From: Hymenobacter sp. IS2118
Lineage (GTDB): Bacteria; Bacteroidota; Bacteroidia; Cytophagales; Hymenobacteraceae
Direction of reading: 5' to 3'
NCBI RefSeq assembly: GCF_000715495.1
Contig: NZ_JNLX01000128.1
Coordinates: 1-64,000, forward strand
Length of the DNA stretch: 64,000 nucleotides
In this document: one piece after another, positions 16,322 to 24,573 of the stretch
Numbering within the stretch: position 1 is the first letter of the stretch
Layout of the letters: every line of letters begins with the position of its first letter
Translations under genes and position numbers: made by a program
The notes under the pieces: model-generated
The model's input: only the letters and a program-made list of their open reading frames with translations
Told to the model about the DNA's origin: nothing
Databases searched by the model: none

Positions 16322-17428
16322 TTACAGCGCCTCAAACTGGCGCAAAAAGCGCAGGTCGTTTTCCGTAAACAGGCGCAAATCCTTAATCTGGTACTTGAGC
16401 ATGGCAATGCGCTCGATGCCCATGCCCCAGGCGTAGCCGGAATATTTGTCGGCATCAATCTTAGCATTTTCGAGCACGGCGGGGTCCACCATGCCGCAGC
16501 CGCCAATCTCGACCCAGCCCGAATATTTGCAGATGTTGCAGCCCGCACCCTTGCAAATCAGGCAGGTGATGTCAATCTCGGCGCTGGGCTCGGTGAAAGG
16601 GAAGAAGCTGGGCCGGAAGCGGATGTTAATATCGGCCCCGAACAGCTCCTGCACGAAGTAGTACACCGTCTGCTTCAGGTCGGCGAAGCTCACGCCCTCG
16701 TCAATAAAAATGCCTTCCACCTGATGAAACATCATGTGCGCCCGCGCCGAAATGGCCTCGTTGCGAAACACCCGGCCCGGCATCACCCGGCGGATGGGCA
16801 GCGGCTCGGTTTCCATCACGCGCACCTGCACGGTGCTGGTGTGGGTCCTTAATAGGTGAGATGGTGAATTGGTGGATTGGTGAGTTTTTTGTTCTTCACC
16901 ACTCACCACCTCACTACTCACCAGTTCACCACTCACCAGTTCACTGTTCCGCAGGAAAAAGGTGTCCTGCATGTCCCGCGCCGGGTGGTTTTCGGGGAAG
17001 TTGAGGGCCGTGAAGTTGTGCCAGTCGTCCTCGATTTCGGGGCCTTCGGCCACGGCGAAGCCGATGCGGCCGAAGATGCGCAGCATCTCCTCGCGCACCA
17101 GGCTCAGGGGGTGGCGGGTGCCCAGCGCGTGGGGCACGGGCGGCAGGGTGTAGTCGAAATTGGGGTTGGCGGGGGCGTTGTCGGCGGCCGCTTCGGCGGC
17201 TTGCTGGGCGCCGTCGAAGCGGGCCTGGGCCAGCTGCTTCAAGGCGTTGAGCTGCTGGCCCACGGCGCGTTTTTCTTCGGCCGGAACAGTTTTTAGTTGG
17301 TCAAACAAATCGGCCAAGCGACCTTTGCGCCCGAGGTAGCTAATGCGAAACGCATCGAGGTGGGCGGTGCTACTCAAATCGGCGGTCGCGATTTCGGCCG
17401 TAAGGCTGGCAATGGATTCCTGCATCAT
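16322..17428 (-). CDS. pheS: Phenylalanine-tRNA ligase alpha subunit with an extra in-frame segment
   Basis: A 368-residue class II aminoacyl-tRNA synthetase subunit that charges tRNA-Phe together with PheT (not in the window). N-terminal coiled coil (residues 1-85), then the catalytic core: GPEIEDDWHNFTALNFPENHP, motif 2 FRNEAISARAHMMFHQVEG, FRPSFFPFTEPSAEID, motif 3 GYAWGMGIERIAML. Between DTFFLR and LLRTHTS, where relatives have only a few residues, lies an extra ~25-residue segment (NSELVSGELVSSEVVSGEE..., DNA 16854-16948) made of low-complexity words. It is in frame and all core motifs continue on either side, so the gene may still work. Expected length without it is about 343 residues. 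Confidence 0.95.
   Translation of the reverse strand: MMQESIASLTAEIATADLSSTAHLDAFRISYLGRKGRLADLFDQLKTVPAEEKRAVGQQLNALKQLAQARFDGAQQAAEAAADNAPANPNFDYTLPPVPHALGTRHPLSLVREEMLRIFGRIGFAVAEGPEIEDDWHNFTALNFPENHPARDMQDTFFLRNSELVSGELVSSEVVSGEEQKTHQSTNSPSHLLRTHTSTVQVRVMETEPLPIRRVMPGRVFRNEAISARAHMMFHQVEGIFIDEGVSFADLKQTVYYFVQELFGADINIRFRPSFFPFTEPSAEIDITCLICKGAGCNICKYSGWVEIGGCGMVDPAVLENAKIDADKYSGYAWGMGIERIAMLKYQIKDLRLFTENDLRFLRQFEAL
16854..16948. repeat. Word-repeat hairpin inserted in frame in pheS
   Basis: About 95 bases made of repeated GGTGA/TGGTGAATTGG words on the left and CTCACC/CAGTTCACCA words on the right, giving an imperfect inverted repeat. On the minus strand it encodes the extra PheS segment. 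Similar word-repeat hairpins occur between genes at 58915-58985, 62598-62685 and 63640-63740, so this looks like a normally extragenic element that sits inside a gene here. Confidence 0.75.
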
Positions 17429-17552
17429 GCCACAAAGTTAGGGCAATAGGCGCGCCCTGACCGAAGGATTCGCGCCGGCTCCCGGAACTTATCCGCACAG
17501 CTTCCGCTTCCTGTCAAATTCTTACTTCCTTCTGTTTAACCGTCCAATTATT

Positions 17553-18176
17553 ATGAAACGTACCTTATTCTCTTTGTTTTTTACGGTGGCCGTCGTCGCC
17601 ACTGCCTCGGCCCAGGGCGGCTGGGATAGTTCTGATTCGTGGGGAGCTCCCAAGAAAACCGCCAAAAAGAAACCTGCTGCTTCCAGCGGCCAGGCCGCCG
17701 GCCAGAATCGCGCCCCCGGCAGCGAAAAAATGCCCGTAAATGAGACCCCTGCGATGGCCGCTCAGCCCGATGCCAGCCCGCTGAATGCCGCCCCGGCTCC
17801 GTCTGATAGCGGCTTCAAGCCCGGCGGTGGTGGCGGTGGCGCACCCACCGGTCAAGGTATGTCCGTGGCGCCGGGCTCGCCCATGATACTGCAAAGCGGC
17901 CGGACCGTGATGGCTAACGATGCCGCCGCCACCCGCGAGCGCCGCCTCAACCGCATGAACAAAGCCAAGCAGGTTCCCGCTGCCGCTCCCAAGCCAGTGA
18001 CTGACGCCGCCATGCTGCAAAGCCAGGCCACCGGCGCCGGTGCCGGAATGGAGGCACCCGCCGCTAGCCCGGCAGCCCAAGCCGCCGCGCCTGCCCCGCA
18101 ACCCCGCCCCGCGCCCGCCAAAGCCGCGCCGAGCAAACCAAAGAAGAAGGCTCCAGCTGAGCCCTCGGGCTGGTAA
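17553..18176 (+). CDS. Small secreted Ala/Pro/Lys-rich protein, APG-motif family member 1
   Basis: A 207-residue exported protein. Clean signal peptide (MKRTLFSLFFTVAVVATASA-Q). The mature part is disordered: Lys-rich patch (PKKTAKKKPAA), a Gly tract (about residues 90-95), a central MSVAPGSPMILQSGR segment, and an Ala/Pro/Lys-rich tail. The central motif resembles the YAAPGMPV segment of the next two genes, so the three seem related. No known domain was recognised. It has its own downstream hairpin terminator. Envelope or extracellular location is inferred from the signal peptide only. Confidence 0.78.
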   Translation: MKRTLFSLFFTVAVVATASAQGGWDSSDSWGAPKKTAKKKPAASSGQAAGQNRAPGSEKMPVNETPAMAAQPDASPLNAAPAPSDSGFKPGGGGGGAPTGQGMSVAPGSPMILQSGRTVMANDAAATRERRLNRMNKAKQVPAAAPKPVTDAAMLQSQATGAGAGMEAPAASPAAQAAAPAPQPRPAPAKAAPSKPKKKAPAEPSGW

Positions 18177-18200
18177 GTCGAAGGGATAACGCTGAATAGG

Positions 18201-18244
18201 AAACGGCCCGGTCAACCAGTAAAATGGATTGGTCGGGCCGTTTT
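18201..18244 (+). terminator. Rho-independent terminator after secreted protein 1
   Basis: Arms AAACGGCCCG (18201-18210) and CGGGCCGTTT (18234-18243), extended by an inner TCAACCA/TGG pairing and followed by TTTT. Located 25 bases after the stop at 18176. Confidence 0.8.
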
Positions 18245-18327
18245 GCGTGGTTTTAAAAAGTATTTAGGTTTCGGCAACCGGTGGCTCCGCCGCGCATTTC
18301 TTTTGCGCCTGGACTATTCTGCAACGC

Positions 18328-18371
18328 AAAAGCCCGCTAAGTCCCTGGATAGGGAGTAGGCGGGCTTTTTT
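18328..18371. terminator. Hairpin terminator-like structure
   Basis: Arms AAAAGCCCGC (18328-18337) and GCGGGCTTTT (18360-18369) with a loop containing a second small stem (TCCCTGGATAGGGA), then TTTT. It lies between secreted proteins 1 and 2 and insulates them. Confidence 0.7.
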
Positions 18372-18550
18372 GCCGGGGGAAATCGGCCGGATACCTTGTG
18401 CCACCGGACTGCGTAATGAACTGGAATGCTTACCCCGGCAGCATGCCTACGTATACGTCTATAAAAAACGGTGCACCTAGCCGAAGGGCTTGGTGCCATA
18501 GTATTGTCAACCAGTTGATTGTCTTGACTTTTATCATTAATCTCCTCACT

Positions 18551-18898
18551 ATGTTTCGTATCCTGATTTCTTCCTTGGTACTATTGGTCGCGGCTGCCGA
18601 CGTTTCGGCCCAGACTACTCCCGCCAACGCACCCCCCGCCGCTCCTAACAACGCCGCCACCAGGTCGGCCTCGAAAACCAGTGCTGTGCCGGCTTCCAAT
18701 ACATCGGAAACGTACATCACCTCCGATGGCGTGCGTGATAGCGCAGGCCTGAAAATACAAAACGTATACGCGGCGCCTGGTATGCCCGTGATTATAAAAA
18801 ATGGTCCTGTGGGTCCCTACGACGGCAAGGCCGCAGAATTGGAGCAGAGAAAATCCAGGCGCAGAGGTAATTCCACCTTGTCGCCCAAAAAGCCTTAG
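18551..18898 (+). CDS. Small secreted protein, APG-motif family member 2
   Basis: A 115-residue exported protein. The ATG at 18551 starts a signal peptide (MFRILISSLVLLVAAADVSA-Q); the longer frame from 18398 lacks one. After a low-complexity Ala/Pro/Ser region comes QNVYAAPGMPVIIKNGPV (about residues 70-87) and a basic tail (QRKSRRRG). The APG motif and the signal peptide are shared with the next gene (member 3). Unknown function. The region upstream (18380-18550) is free of other genes and should hold the promoter. Confidence 0.72.
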   Translation: MFRILISSLVLLVAAADVSAQTTPANAPPAAPNNAATRSASKTSAVPASNTSETYITSDGVRDSAGLKIQNVYAAPGMPVIIKNGPVGPYDGKAAELEQRKSRRRGNSTLSPKKP

Positions 18899-19075
18899 TT
18901 GCAGCGTTTAACGGAAGTGTTTTCGCTGGTTTCGAAGCCTGGCTGGTCCGTTAGAGAGCGAATTTGCCGGGCTTCATAGTTAGCAGAAAAGCCAGGGCGG
19001 ATGGTTTTAGGAGAAAAAGCTGGCATGGTTATCGATTTTCTGCCAGCTATCCACTCACTTATTCTTTTCTCAGCT

Positions 19076-19495
19076 ATGTTCCGGTCCTTGTTTACGCTCG
19101 CTCTGTCTTTGTTTTTGGTAGCTGAAGCCAGCGCCCAAACCGCTCCCGCAATTACGGCCAAATCGGCAAAAGCCACGGCCCGCATCAATGCCCGCGCTGC
19201 TAAAAAGGAGCGCAAAGTGACCCTGAAAACGCTGCCGGCCGCTCCCGTCGTGAACGACGGCTGGCCCCCCCTGGACGACGCGCAAACCGCAGTTGCCTCG
19301 GCCAACGCCACCAACGATGGCTGGGGCTACGACGCCCCCGCCGCTGCCTCAACCTCGCGCGGCGAGCTCGACAATGCCAACGTATATGCTGCTCCAGGCA
19401 TGCCGGTCCACATCCGCACCAGCAAGGTGCCAGTGCCCTACAGCGTGCGGCCGCCCCGCAAGACAGCAGCAGCCCAAAACACCTTAGGCAACTAA
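19076..19495 (+). CDS. Small secreted protein, APG-motif family member 3
   Basis: A 139-residue exported protein, start ATG 19076 with signal peptide MFRSLFTLALSLFLVAEASA-Q. It has a basic stretch (ARINARAAKKERKVTLK), two short DGW-containing repeats (VVNDGWPPLDDA and ATNDGWGYDAPA), then DNANVYAAPGMPVHIRTSKV and a basic tail. NVYAAPGMPV is identical to member 2. No known domain. Followed directly by a strong terminator. Confidence 0.75.
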   Translation: MFRSLFTLALSLFLVAEASAQTAPAITAKSAKATARINARAAKKERKVTLKTLPAAPVVNDGWPPLDDAQTAVASANATNDGWGYDAPAAASTSRGELDNANVYAAPGMPVHIRTSKVPVPYSVRPPRKTAAAQNTLGN

Positions 19496-19530
19496 AAAAA
19501 TGGCCCGGACTTAGTCCGGGCCATTTTTTT
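19494..19530. terminator. Strong bidirectional terminator
   Basis: A 17-bp perfect stem (19494-19510 and 19514-19530) with a 3-nt loop, A-run on the left and T-run on the right, overlapping the stop codon of the secreted protein gene. It can work in both directions. Confidence 0.9.
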
Positions 19531-19645
19531 GCTTTTGTAAATCTGATGGTCGGAAACTTGCTTCAAGCAGTGCAGGCAATGCGGGGGCTACAACTCATTG
19601 TTGATGCCCCCGGAGAATGTCAGCCAAAAACTTTCGGCTACTAAA

Positions 19646-20881
19646 TTACACGGCCTCATAATACAGCGTGCTGCAATTTTCTGGCCGCAGCACCGACTGT
19701 GCCGCGGTGCGCACATCGGCCACAGTCACGGCCTGAATCCGGCGGCTTTCGTCGTTCACCAGATTGGCGTCGCCTTGCAGCTTGCTGTAGGCCAGGTTTA
19801 GGGCACGGTTCAGGAGGTCGATTTCTCCGAAAACCAGGCTGCTTTCGGCTTGGTTTTTTACTTTTTCGAGCTCCTGCGCGTCCACGTCCTGTGCCACGAA
19901 CTCGGCCACCAGCTCTTCCACGGCTGCATCGGCCGCCTCCAGCGTCACGCCCGCATTCAGCTTGCCACTGATGACGAGCAGGCCGGGGTCGAGGGAGCCG
20001 GTGAGTGAGGCGGAAATGTTGTTGAACAGGGCCAACTCTTTTACCAGGCGCTGGTGCAGGCGGGCCGACTTACCGCGACCCAGCACGTCGCTCAGCAAAT
20101 CCACGGCGTGGTAGCCGTCGTCGGCACGGGCGGGCATGTGGTATGCTTTGTAGAGGGCGCTCAGGGGCACGGGGGCCGAGGTGCGCAGGTGGCGTGGGGC
20201 CTCCTGGGCGGGCTCGGCGGGTAGTTGGCGCTGGTAGGCCGGGCCGCCGGGAATGGGCCCGAACCACTTCTCGGCCAGGCGTCGCACGTCGGCTTCGCTC
20301 ACTGCCCCAGCCACCACCAAAATAGCGTTTTGGGGCGCGTAGTGCTTTTGGAAAAAGCCCCGCACATCGTCCATTACCGCATTTTCGATGTGCGAAATTT
20401 CCTTGCCAATGGTATTCCACTGGTAAGGGTGAGTTTGGTAGACGAGGGGCTTGAGCTTGAGCCAAACGTCGCCGTAGGGCTGGTTGAGGTAGCTCTGCTT
20501 GAACTCTTCAACTACCACTTTGCGCTGCACGTCCAGGCCCTTTTCGGAGAAGGCCAGGTTCAGCATCCGGTCGCTTTCGAGCCAAAAGCCGGTTTCGAGA
20601 TTGGCGGCCGGCAGCGAGAGGTAGTAGTTGGTGACGTCGGAGCTGGTGAAGGCGTTGTTTTCGCCGCCCACGCGCTGCAGCGGCTCGTCGTAGCTCGGAA
20701 TATTCACCGAGCCGGAAAACATGAGGTGCTCAAACAAGTGCGCGAAGCCGGTGTGCTCGGCGTCCTCATCGCGCGAGCCCACGTCGTACATGATGTTGAG
20801 CACTGCCATCGGCGTCGAAAAATCTTCGTGGACAATGCAGCGCAGGCCGTTGTTGAGGGTGAATTCGGTGAAATGAATCAT
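19646..20881 (-). CDS. M16-family (insulinase-like) zinc metallopeptidase
   Basis: A 411-residue protein of the pitrilysin/insulinase type. The inverted zinc motif HLFEH is at about residues 47-51 (GFAHLFEHLMFSGS), with the conserved downstream Glu expected around residue 125-130 (VVVEEFKQSYLNQPYG). The N-terminal half carries this active site and the C-terminal half (from about residue 170) the M16C domain. No signal peptide is evident, so it is probably cytoplasmic; it lacks the second long half of insulinase and should work as a dimer or with a partner. The next upstream gene is a TonB-dependent receptor 194 bases away. Confidence 0.9.
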   Translation of the reverse strand: MIHFTEFTLNNGLRCIVHEDFSTPMAVLNIMYDVGSRDEDAEHTGFAHLFEHLMFSGSVNIPSYDEPLQRVGGENNAFTSSDVTNYYLSLPAANLETGFWLESDRMLNLAFSEKGLDVQRKVVVEEFKQSYLNQPYGDVWLKLKPLVYQTHPYQWNTIGKEISHIENAVMDDVRGFFQKHYAPQNAILVVAGAVSEADVRRLAEKWFGPIPGGPAYQRQLPAEPAQEAPRHLRTSAPVPLSALYKAYHMPARADDGYHAVDLLSDVLGRGKSARLHQRLVKELALFNNISASLTGSLDPGLLVISGKLNAGVTLEAADAAVEELVAEFVAQDVDAQELEKVKNQAESSLVFGEIDLLNRALNLAYSKLQGDANLVNDESRRIQAVTVADVRTAAQSVLRPENCSTLYYEAV

Positions 20882-21075
20882 TATAAAAGCTAAGTGAATA
20901 CAGGCTGGCGGAGCAAACTTAACAGCGCAGGCCCCAAAAAGGTGTACGCAGAAACGGGCCGGCAGGCTTGTTGTCGTCCCGTACGCAAACTGCGCTTTTC
21001 CGCGATGGTTCTGTTACTAAGTCAACCTTGCAGGTCTGGCAGTCGCATGGGCAGAGCCAGCTTTATCGCAGCAAC

Positions 21076-23721
21076 TTAGAAGGCGCCCCGCACGCCCACT
21101 TGCCACACCCTGGCCACGGGGTACACGCTGGCGTCCTGGCCGGCATTCAGGGGAGAAGCGCCGCCGCTGCTCACGTTGGGGTCGAAGCCACGGTATTTGC
21201 CCGTCACAAACAGGTTTTGGCCGCCCACCCACACGCTGGCCTGGCGGGTTTCTGTCCGCAGTACCTCGTAGCTCAACGAAAGCTGCGAAAGACGCAAATG
21301 GTTGCCGTTTTCCAGGGCGCGGTCATTAATCTGCCCGGTATTGAAGGGGCCGCCGGGCCGGGGCACCAACGTGTTGGGGTTCGTTGGCGTCCAGTAGTTG
21401 AGGGCTCTGGGCGAGCTATTGAAGAAGCCAGTGGGCATATCGAGCGTTACCAGCGTAGTGTTCAGAATTTGATAACCGAACAAGCCATCAAGTTGGGCAT
21501 CGAGTTGCCAGCGGTGGAGGTGCAGCTGCTGCGTGAGGCCGAGGGAGTGGCGCGGCAGCCCGCTGCCACCGGCGTAGCCGTCGCCGTAGTCCACCACCCC
21601 GTCGTTGTTCCGGTCGCGGAAGCGAACCAGGCCTTCCTCTACCGAACCCGCCGGATAGAGGCCGTCTTGCTCAAAAACATAAAAACTGCTCACCGGCTGC
21701 CCGGTTTGCAGCCTTACGTTGGCACCGCTGATGAAGGACTGCGAACGGTTCAGGGACGCCACCCGGTTGCGGTTGGTGGCGGCCGTCAGGCGGGTGGTGC
21801 CTTGCAAAGGCCCGCGCTGCCAGGTACTGCCCACCGTTAGCTCGAAGCCCCGGTTTTGAAGCGTCACATCGGGACGTAAGTTGAAGGTTGTGGTTCCATT
21901 GCCCGTAAAAATCTGCACCGGTATTACGGCCTGCGCGTGCTGGGTGCGCCGCTGGTAAACGCCGGCCTCCAGCGTAAGCTGCCCCCCGAGCAGGCCCAGT
22001 CGCAGGCCCGCATCGTGGTGGGTGGTGCGGCTTTTGTCGAAAAGGAAGGCCCTGGTCCGACCCGTGCCGGCCCACAGCGTGAGGTCGCTCAACGCCGAGG
22101 CATCGGCCAGAAAAGCTTCTTTGTGGAGGTGCCAGCTGAGCTGCCCGCCTGGTGACCAAACGTACTCGGTTTTTGAATAATCGTCGGTGTTTAGCACAAA
22201 GTCGGCCCGCAGCGAAGTTTGCAGCTCGTAGCGCCCGGCGTAGGTGTAGCCCAGGTTGGCCGAGGGGCTCTGCACTCCGTTTGGGGTTTTCAGCGACTGC
22301 TCGTAGTAGCTGCGACTGGAAAAGCCGCCGTTGCCATCAGGAGTGTAGCCCTCGCGCCGTAGCCTGCGCTTGAACTGTTGCCGGAGGTAGTCAAGCGAGG
22401 CTACCACGGCGTGCTGGCTGCCAAAAGTGTGCTGATAGCGCAAGGCGGCATTGGCTACCCAGTTGGTGGCGGTGGTAGTTCCGGTGGACGTTTCTGCTAC
22501 CGTAGGCGTAGTGTTTTGCCCCATATCCACCGGCGAGTAGCCCAGGGCGCGCGCGTCGGCTTGTTCGCGGCTGCCGCGCAGGGTAAGTTGCCACTCCTCG
22601 TTGAACCGATAGGTAGCGTTTAGCTGCGCGAGCAGGCGCTGTGTCCGCGGGGCGGTACGGTATTCTTGCAACTCCCGCAAGGGATTAATATCAAACGGGC
22701 CGGCCGCCGCATTCGGCAGCACCGCCGGACTCGCGAATAGGGCACGTTGCAGCAAGCGGGCGCTGTGGAGCTGGCTGCCGGCGTAACGCTGGTCGATTTG
22801 GCTGGCGCTGGCGTTCAGGCCCAGGCTGAGTTTGGATGTGAGCTGCTGCCTTAGGTTGAGGCGCAGGTGGTAGCGGCTCAGGCTCGATTGGTCTACCACG
22901 CCGGCTTGGCGCAGGTAGTCGGCGGCCACGTAGTAGTAGGTCTTGCGGGCTTGCCCGTCCAGGCTCAGGTTGTGGCTCTGCATGCCCGCTGCCCGCAACA
23001 CTCGTTTTTGCCAGTCTTGTTCACTAATGCTGTTCAGGTCAGTAGCCGAATAGGGCACCTGGAAACCTCTCGTTATGGCCGCGGCATTGGCCAGGCTGGC
23101 GTATTGGCGCGCGCCAAGCAGCTCGTAGCGCTGCCGCACCTGCTGCAGCCCGCCCCAGGCGGTGTAGCGCACCCGCAGCGGCCGGGCCGAGACACCCGCG
23201 TCGGTGCCACTTCTGGTGCTGATGACCACAACCCCATTGGCGCCTTGCGCCCCGTAGCGGGCCGTGGCTGCCGCCCCTTTGAGCACTTCTACCCGCTCCA
23301 CATCGGCTACCGGCAGGTCCAGCAGCGGGTTGGCATTGGGGCTTTCCGGAATAACGGCACTGGGCTGGATGTATGGATTGAAAAAGGCTTCAGTGCCGCT
23401 CCACTCTTCGGGGGTAACGTCGGTGTTGTACACGGGCACGCCATCCACCACATAGAGCGGCTGGCTATTGCCGGTAACATTGACAACGCCCCGGATACGC
23501 ACTGTGGCCCAGGCGCCCGGCGCGCCGGAATAGGGCGTAACCTGCACGCCGGCTACCTGGCTCAGGGCGGGCTGAATGGTGATGAAAGCGGGAATGCTTC
23601 CCGCACGCGGCAAGCTGGTACGCGCACTATCAGGCACCACGGCAACCAGCGTGTCGGATTGCTGGGCACTGGCAGTCGCGCCCACCAAAAAAAGGAAGCC
23701 AATTGGTAGAATTCGGGGCAT
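21076..23721 (-). CDS. SusC/RagA-like TonB-dependent outer membrane receptor
   Basis: An 881-residue outer-membrane beta-barrel importer powered by TonB/ExbB/ExbD. Signal peptide from the ATG at 23721 (MPRILPIGFLFLVGATASA-QQ). The plug domain (about residues 40-175) has the SusC hallmarks VRIRG, PLYVVDGVPVYN and VERVEVLKGAAATARYGAQGANGVVVISTR. The remainder is a ~22-strand barrel ending in Phe (VGVRGAF). It lacks the N-terminal carboxypeptidase-regulatory domain usual in SusC proteins, and no susD-like lipoprotein follows. The neighbouring M16 peptidase and divergent lipoprotein do not reveal the substrate. Confidence 0.9.
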   Translation of the reverse strand: MPRILPIGFLFLVGATASAQQSDTLVAVVPDSARTSLPRAGSIPAFITIQPALSQVAGVQVTPYSGAPGAWATVRIRGVVNVTGNSQPLYVVDGVPVYNTDVTPEEWSGTEAFFNPYIQPSAVIPESPNANPLLDLPVADVERVEVLKGAAATARYGAQGANGVVVISTRSGTDAGVSARPLRVRYTAWGGLQQVRQRYELLGARQYASLANAAAITRGFQVPYSATDLNSISEQDWQKRVLRAAGMQSHNLSLDGQARKTYYYVAADYLRQAGVVDQSSLSRYHLRLNLRQQLTSKLSLGLNASASQIDQRYAGSQLHSARLLQRALFASPAVLPNAAAGPFDINPLRELQEYRTAPRTQRLLAQLNATYRFNEEWQLTLRGSREQADARALGYSPVDMGQNTTPTVAETSTGTTTATNWVANAALRYQHTFGSQHAVVASLDYLRQQFKRRLRREGYTPDGNGGFSSRSYYEQSLKTPNGVQSPSANLGYTYAGRYELQTSLRADFVLNTDDYSKTEYVWSPGGQLSWHLHKEAFLADASALSDLTLWAGTGRTRAFLFDKSRTTHHDAGLRLGLLGGQLTLEAGVYQRRTQHAQAVIPVQIFTGNGTTTFNLRPDVTLQNRGFELTVGSTWQRGPLQGTTRLTAATNRNRVASLNRSQSFISGANVRLQTGQPVSSFYVFEQDGLYPAGSVEEGLVRFRDRNNDGVVDYGDGYAGGSGLPRHSLGLTQQLHLHRWQLDAQLDGLFGYQILNTTLVTLDMPTGFFNSSPRALNYWTPTNPNTLVPRPGGPFNTGQINDRALENGNHLRLSQLSLSYEVLRTETRQASVWVGGQNLFVTGKYRGFDPNVSSGGASPLNAGQDASVYPVARVWQVGVRGAF

Positions 23722-23917
23722 AAAAACGGAAGAAAAGTCAGACACGAAGGTAGATGCCTGGTTGGGCATTATTACACAAGCCATTCATCTGAAGTAGTCG
23801 CGTTCCGGTCCCGTTGATGGGCCTGGCGGCGCTCGGCAAAAGCGCAGGGGGCCGGTATTCGGAAGCGCCTATGTACTTTCGCCCCAAGCTGTTTCCGGCC
23901 CGCCATCTACCCCCACC

Positions 23918-24514
23918 ATGCACAACGTTTTACGCGCTGCCATCCGGCTTAAACCGGCCGCTTTCCTCCTGTTGCCGCTGCTGATGAGCTGCGAAGACTC
24001 GCTCGACAACCTGTATCCGAAAGTGGCGCCCGTGCAGCTACCGGCCGCCACCGAATTGGGCGCCAACACCTTCGGCTGCCGGGTAAACGGGCAGGTATGG
24101 GAGGCCAACAACGCCAGCGCCCTCAACGGCAAAGTGGTGACGCCCACCGGGCATTATCAGAATGGCACGCTGCGGCTCGACGCCTTTCGGCGCCTGCAGG
24201 CTACCGGGCCGGTTACTAATTTCCACCTCCGCCTGGCCCACGTAACCGGGCCGGGCGTGTACGCGCTGGGCACTGCCGAGGCCGGCCGCTACGCCACCCT
24301 CCAAACCACTCGCGATGCGCAGGACTACGCCACCGACGGGCAGCACACGGGCACGCTCACCATCACGCGGCTGGACACGACCGGGGCGCGGGCCTTTGTG
24401 GCGGGCCATTTTGTGCTGCGGGCCACGGCGCCCTTCGGCATCCGGCGGGCGGCGGATTTGCCGGCCGCGCTGGAAATAACCGAGGGCCGGTTCGATATTC
24501 AGCTGAGCCGCTAG
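23918..24514 (+). CDS. Lipoprotein, DUF6252-like
   Basis: A 198-residue lipoprotein with lipobox LLMSC (Cys at residue 25). The mature N-terminus is followed by ATELGANTFGCRVNGQVWEAN, which matches the start of a Bacteroidota family of small beta-sandwich lipoproteins (DUF6252-like), then alternating short beta strands. Function unknown. A TACTTTC-type box precedes it near 23874. It is divergent from the SusC-like receptor. The gene ends 59 bases before the E1 start. Confidence 0.75.
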   Translation: MHNVLRAAIRLKPAAFLLLPLLMSCEDSLDNLYPKVAPVQLPAATELGANTFGCRVNGQVWEANNASALNGKVVTPTGHYQNGTLRLDAFRRLQATGPVTNFHLRLAHVTGPGVYALGTAEAGRYATLQTTRDAQDYATDGQHTGTLTITRLDTTGARAFVAGHFVLRATAPFGIRRAADLPAALEITEGRFDIQLSR

Positions 24515-24536
24515 GAACGGGCAAGCGGAGCCCGAC

Positions 24537-24544
24537 TACCTTTG
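24537..24544 (+). promoter_or_regulatory. Candidate Bacteroidota -7 promoter element TACCTTTG
   Basis: TACCTTTG fits the TAnnTTTG consensus of the Bacteroidota primary sigma factor and lies 29 bases before the E1 start codon. No clear -33 TTG at the usual 19-21 base spacing was found, so the call is tentative. Confidence 0.45.
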
Positions 24545-24573
24545 CCGCATTCCCGCCTGTCTTCATCCCACCC

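Noticed and set aside
18320..18372. Possible tRNA gene because of clustered short stems
   Set aside because: Only one long stem with a small inner stem and T-run; no D-loop or T-loop sequence or acceptor pairing. It is a terminator.
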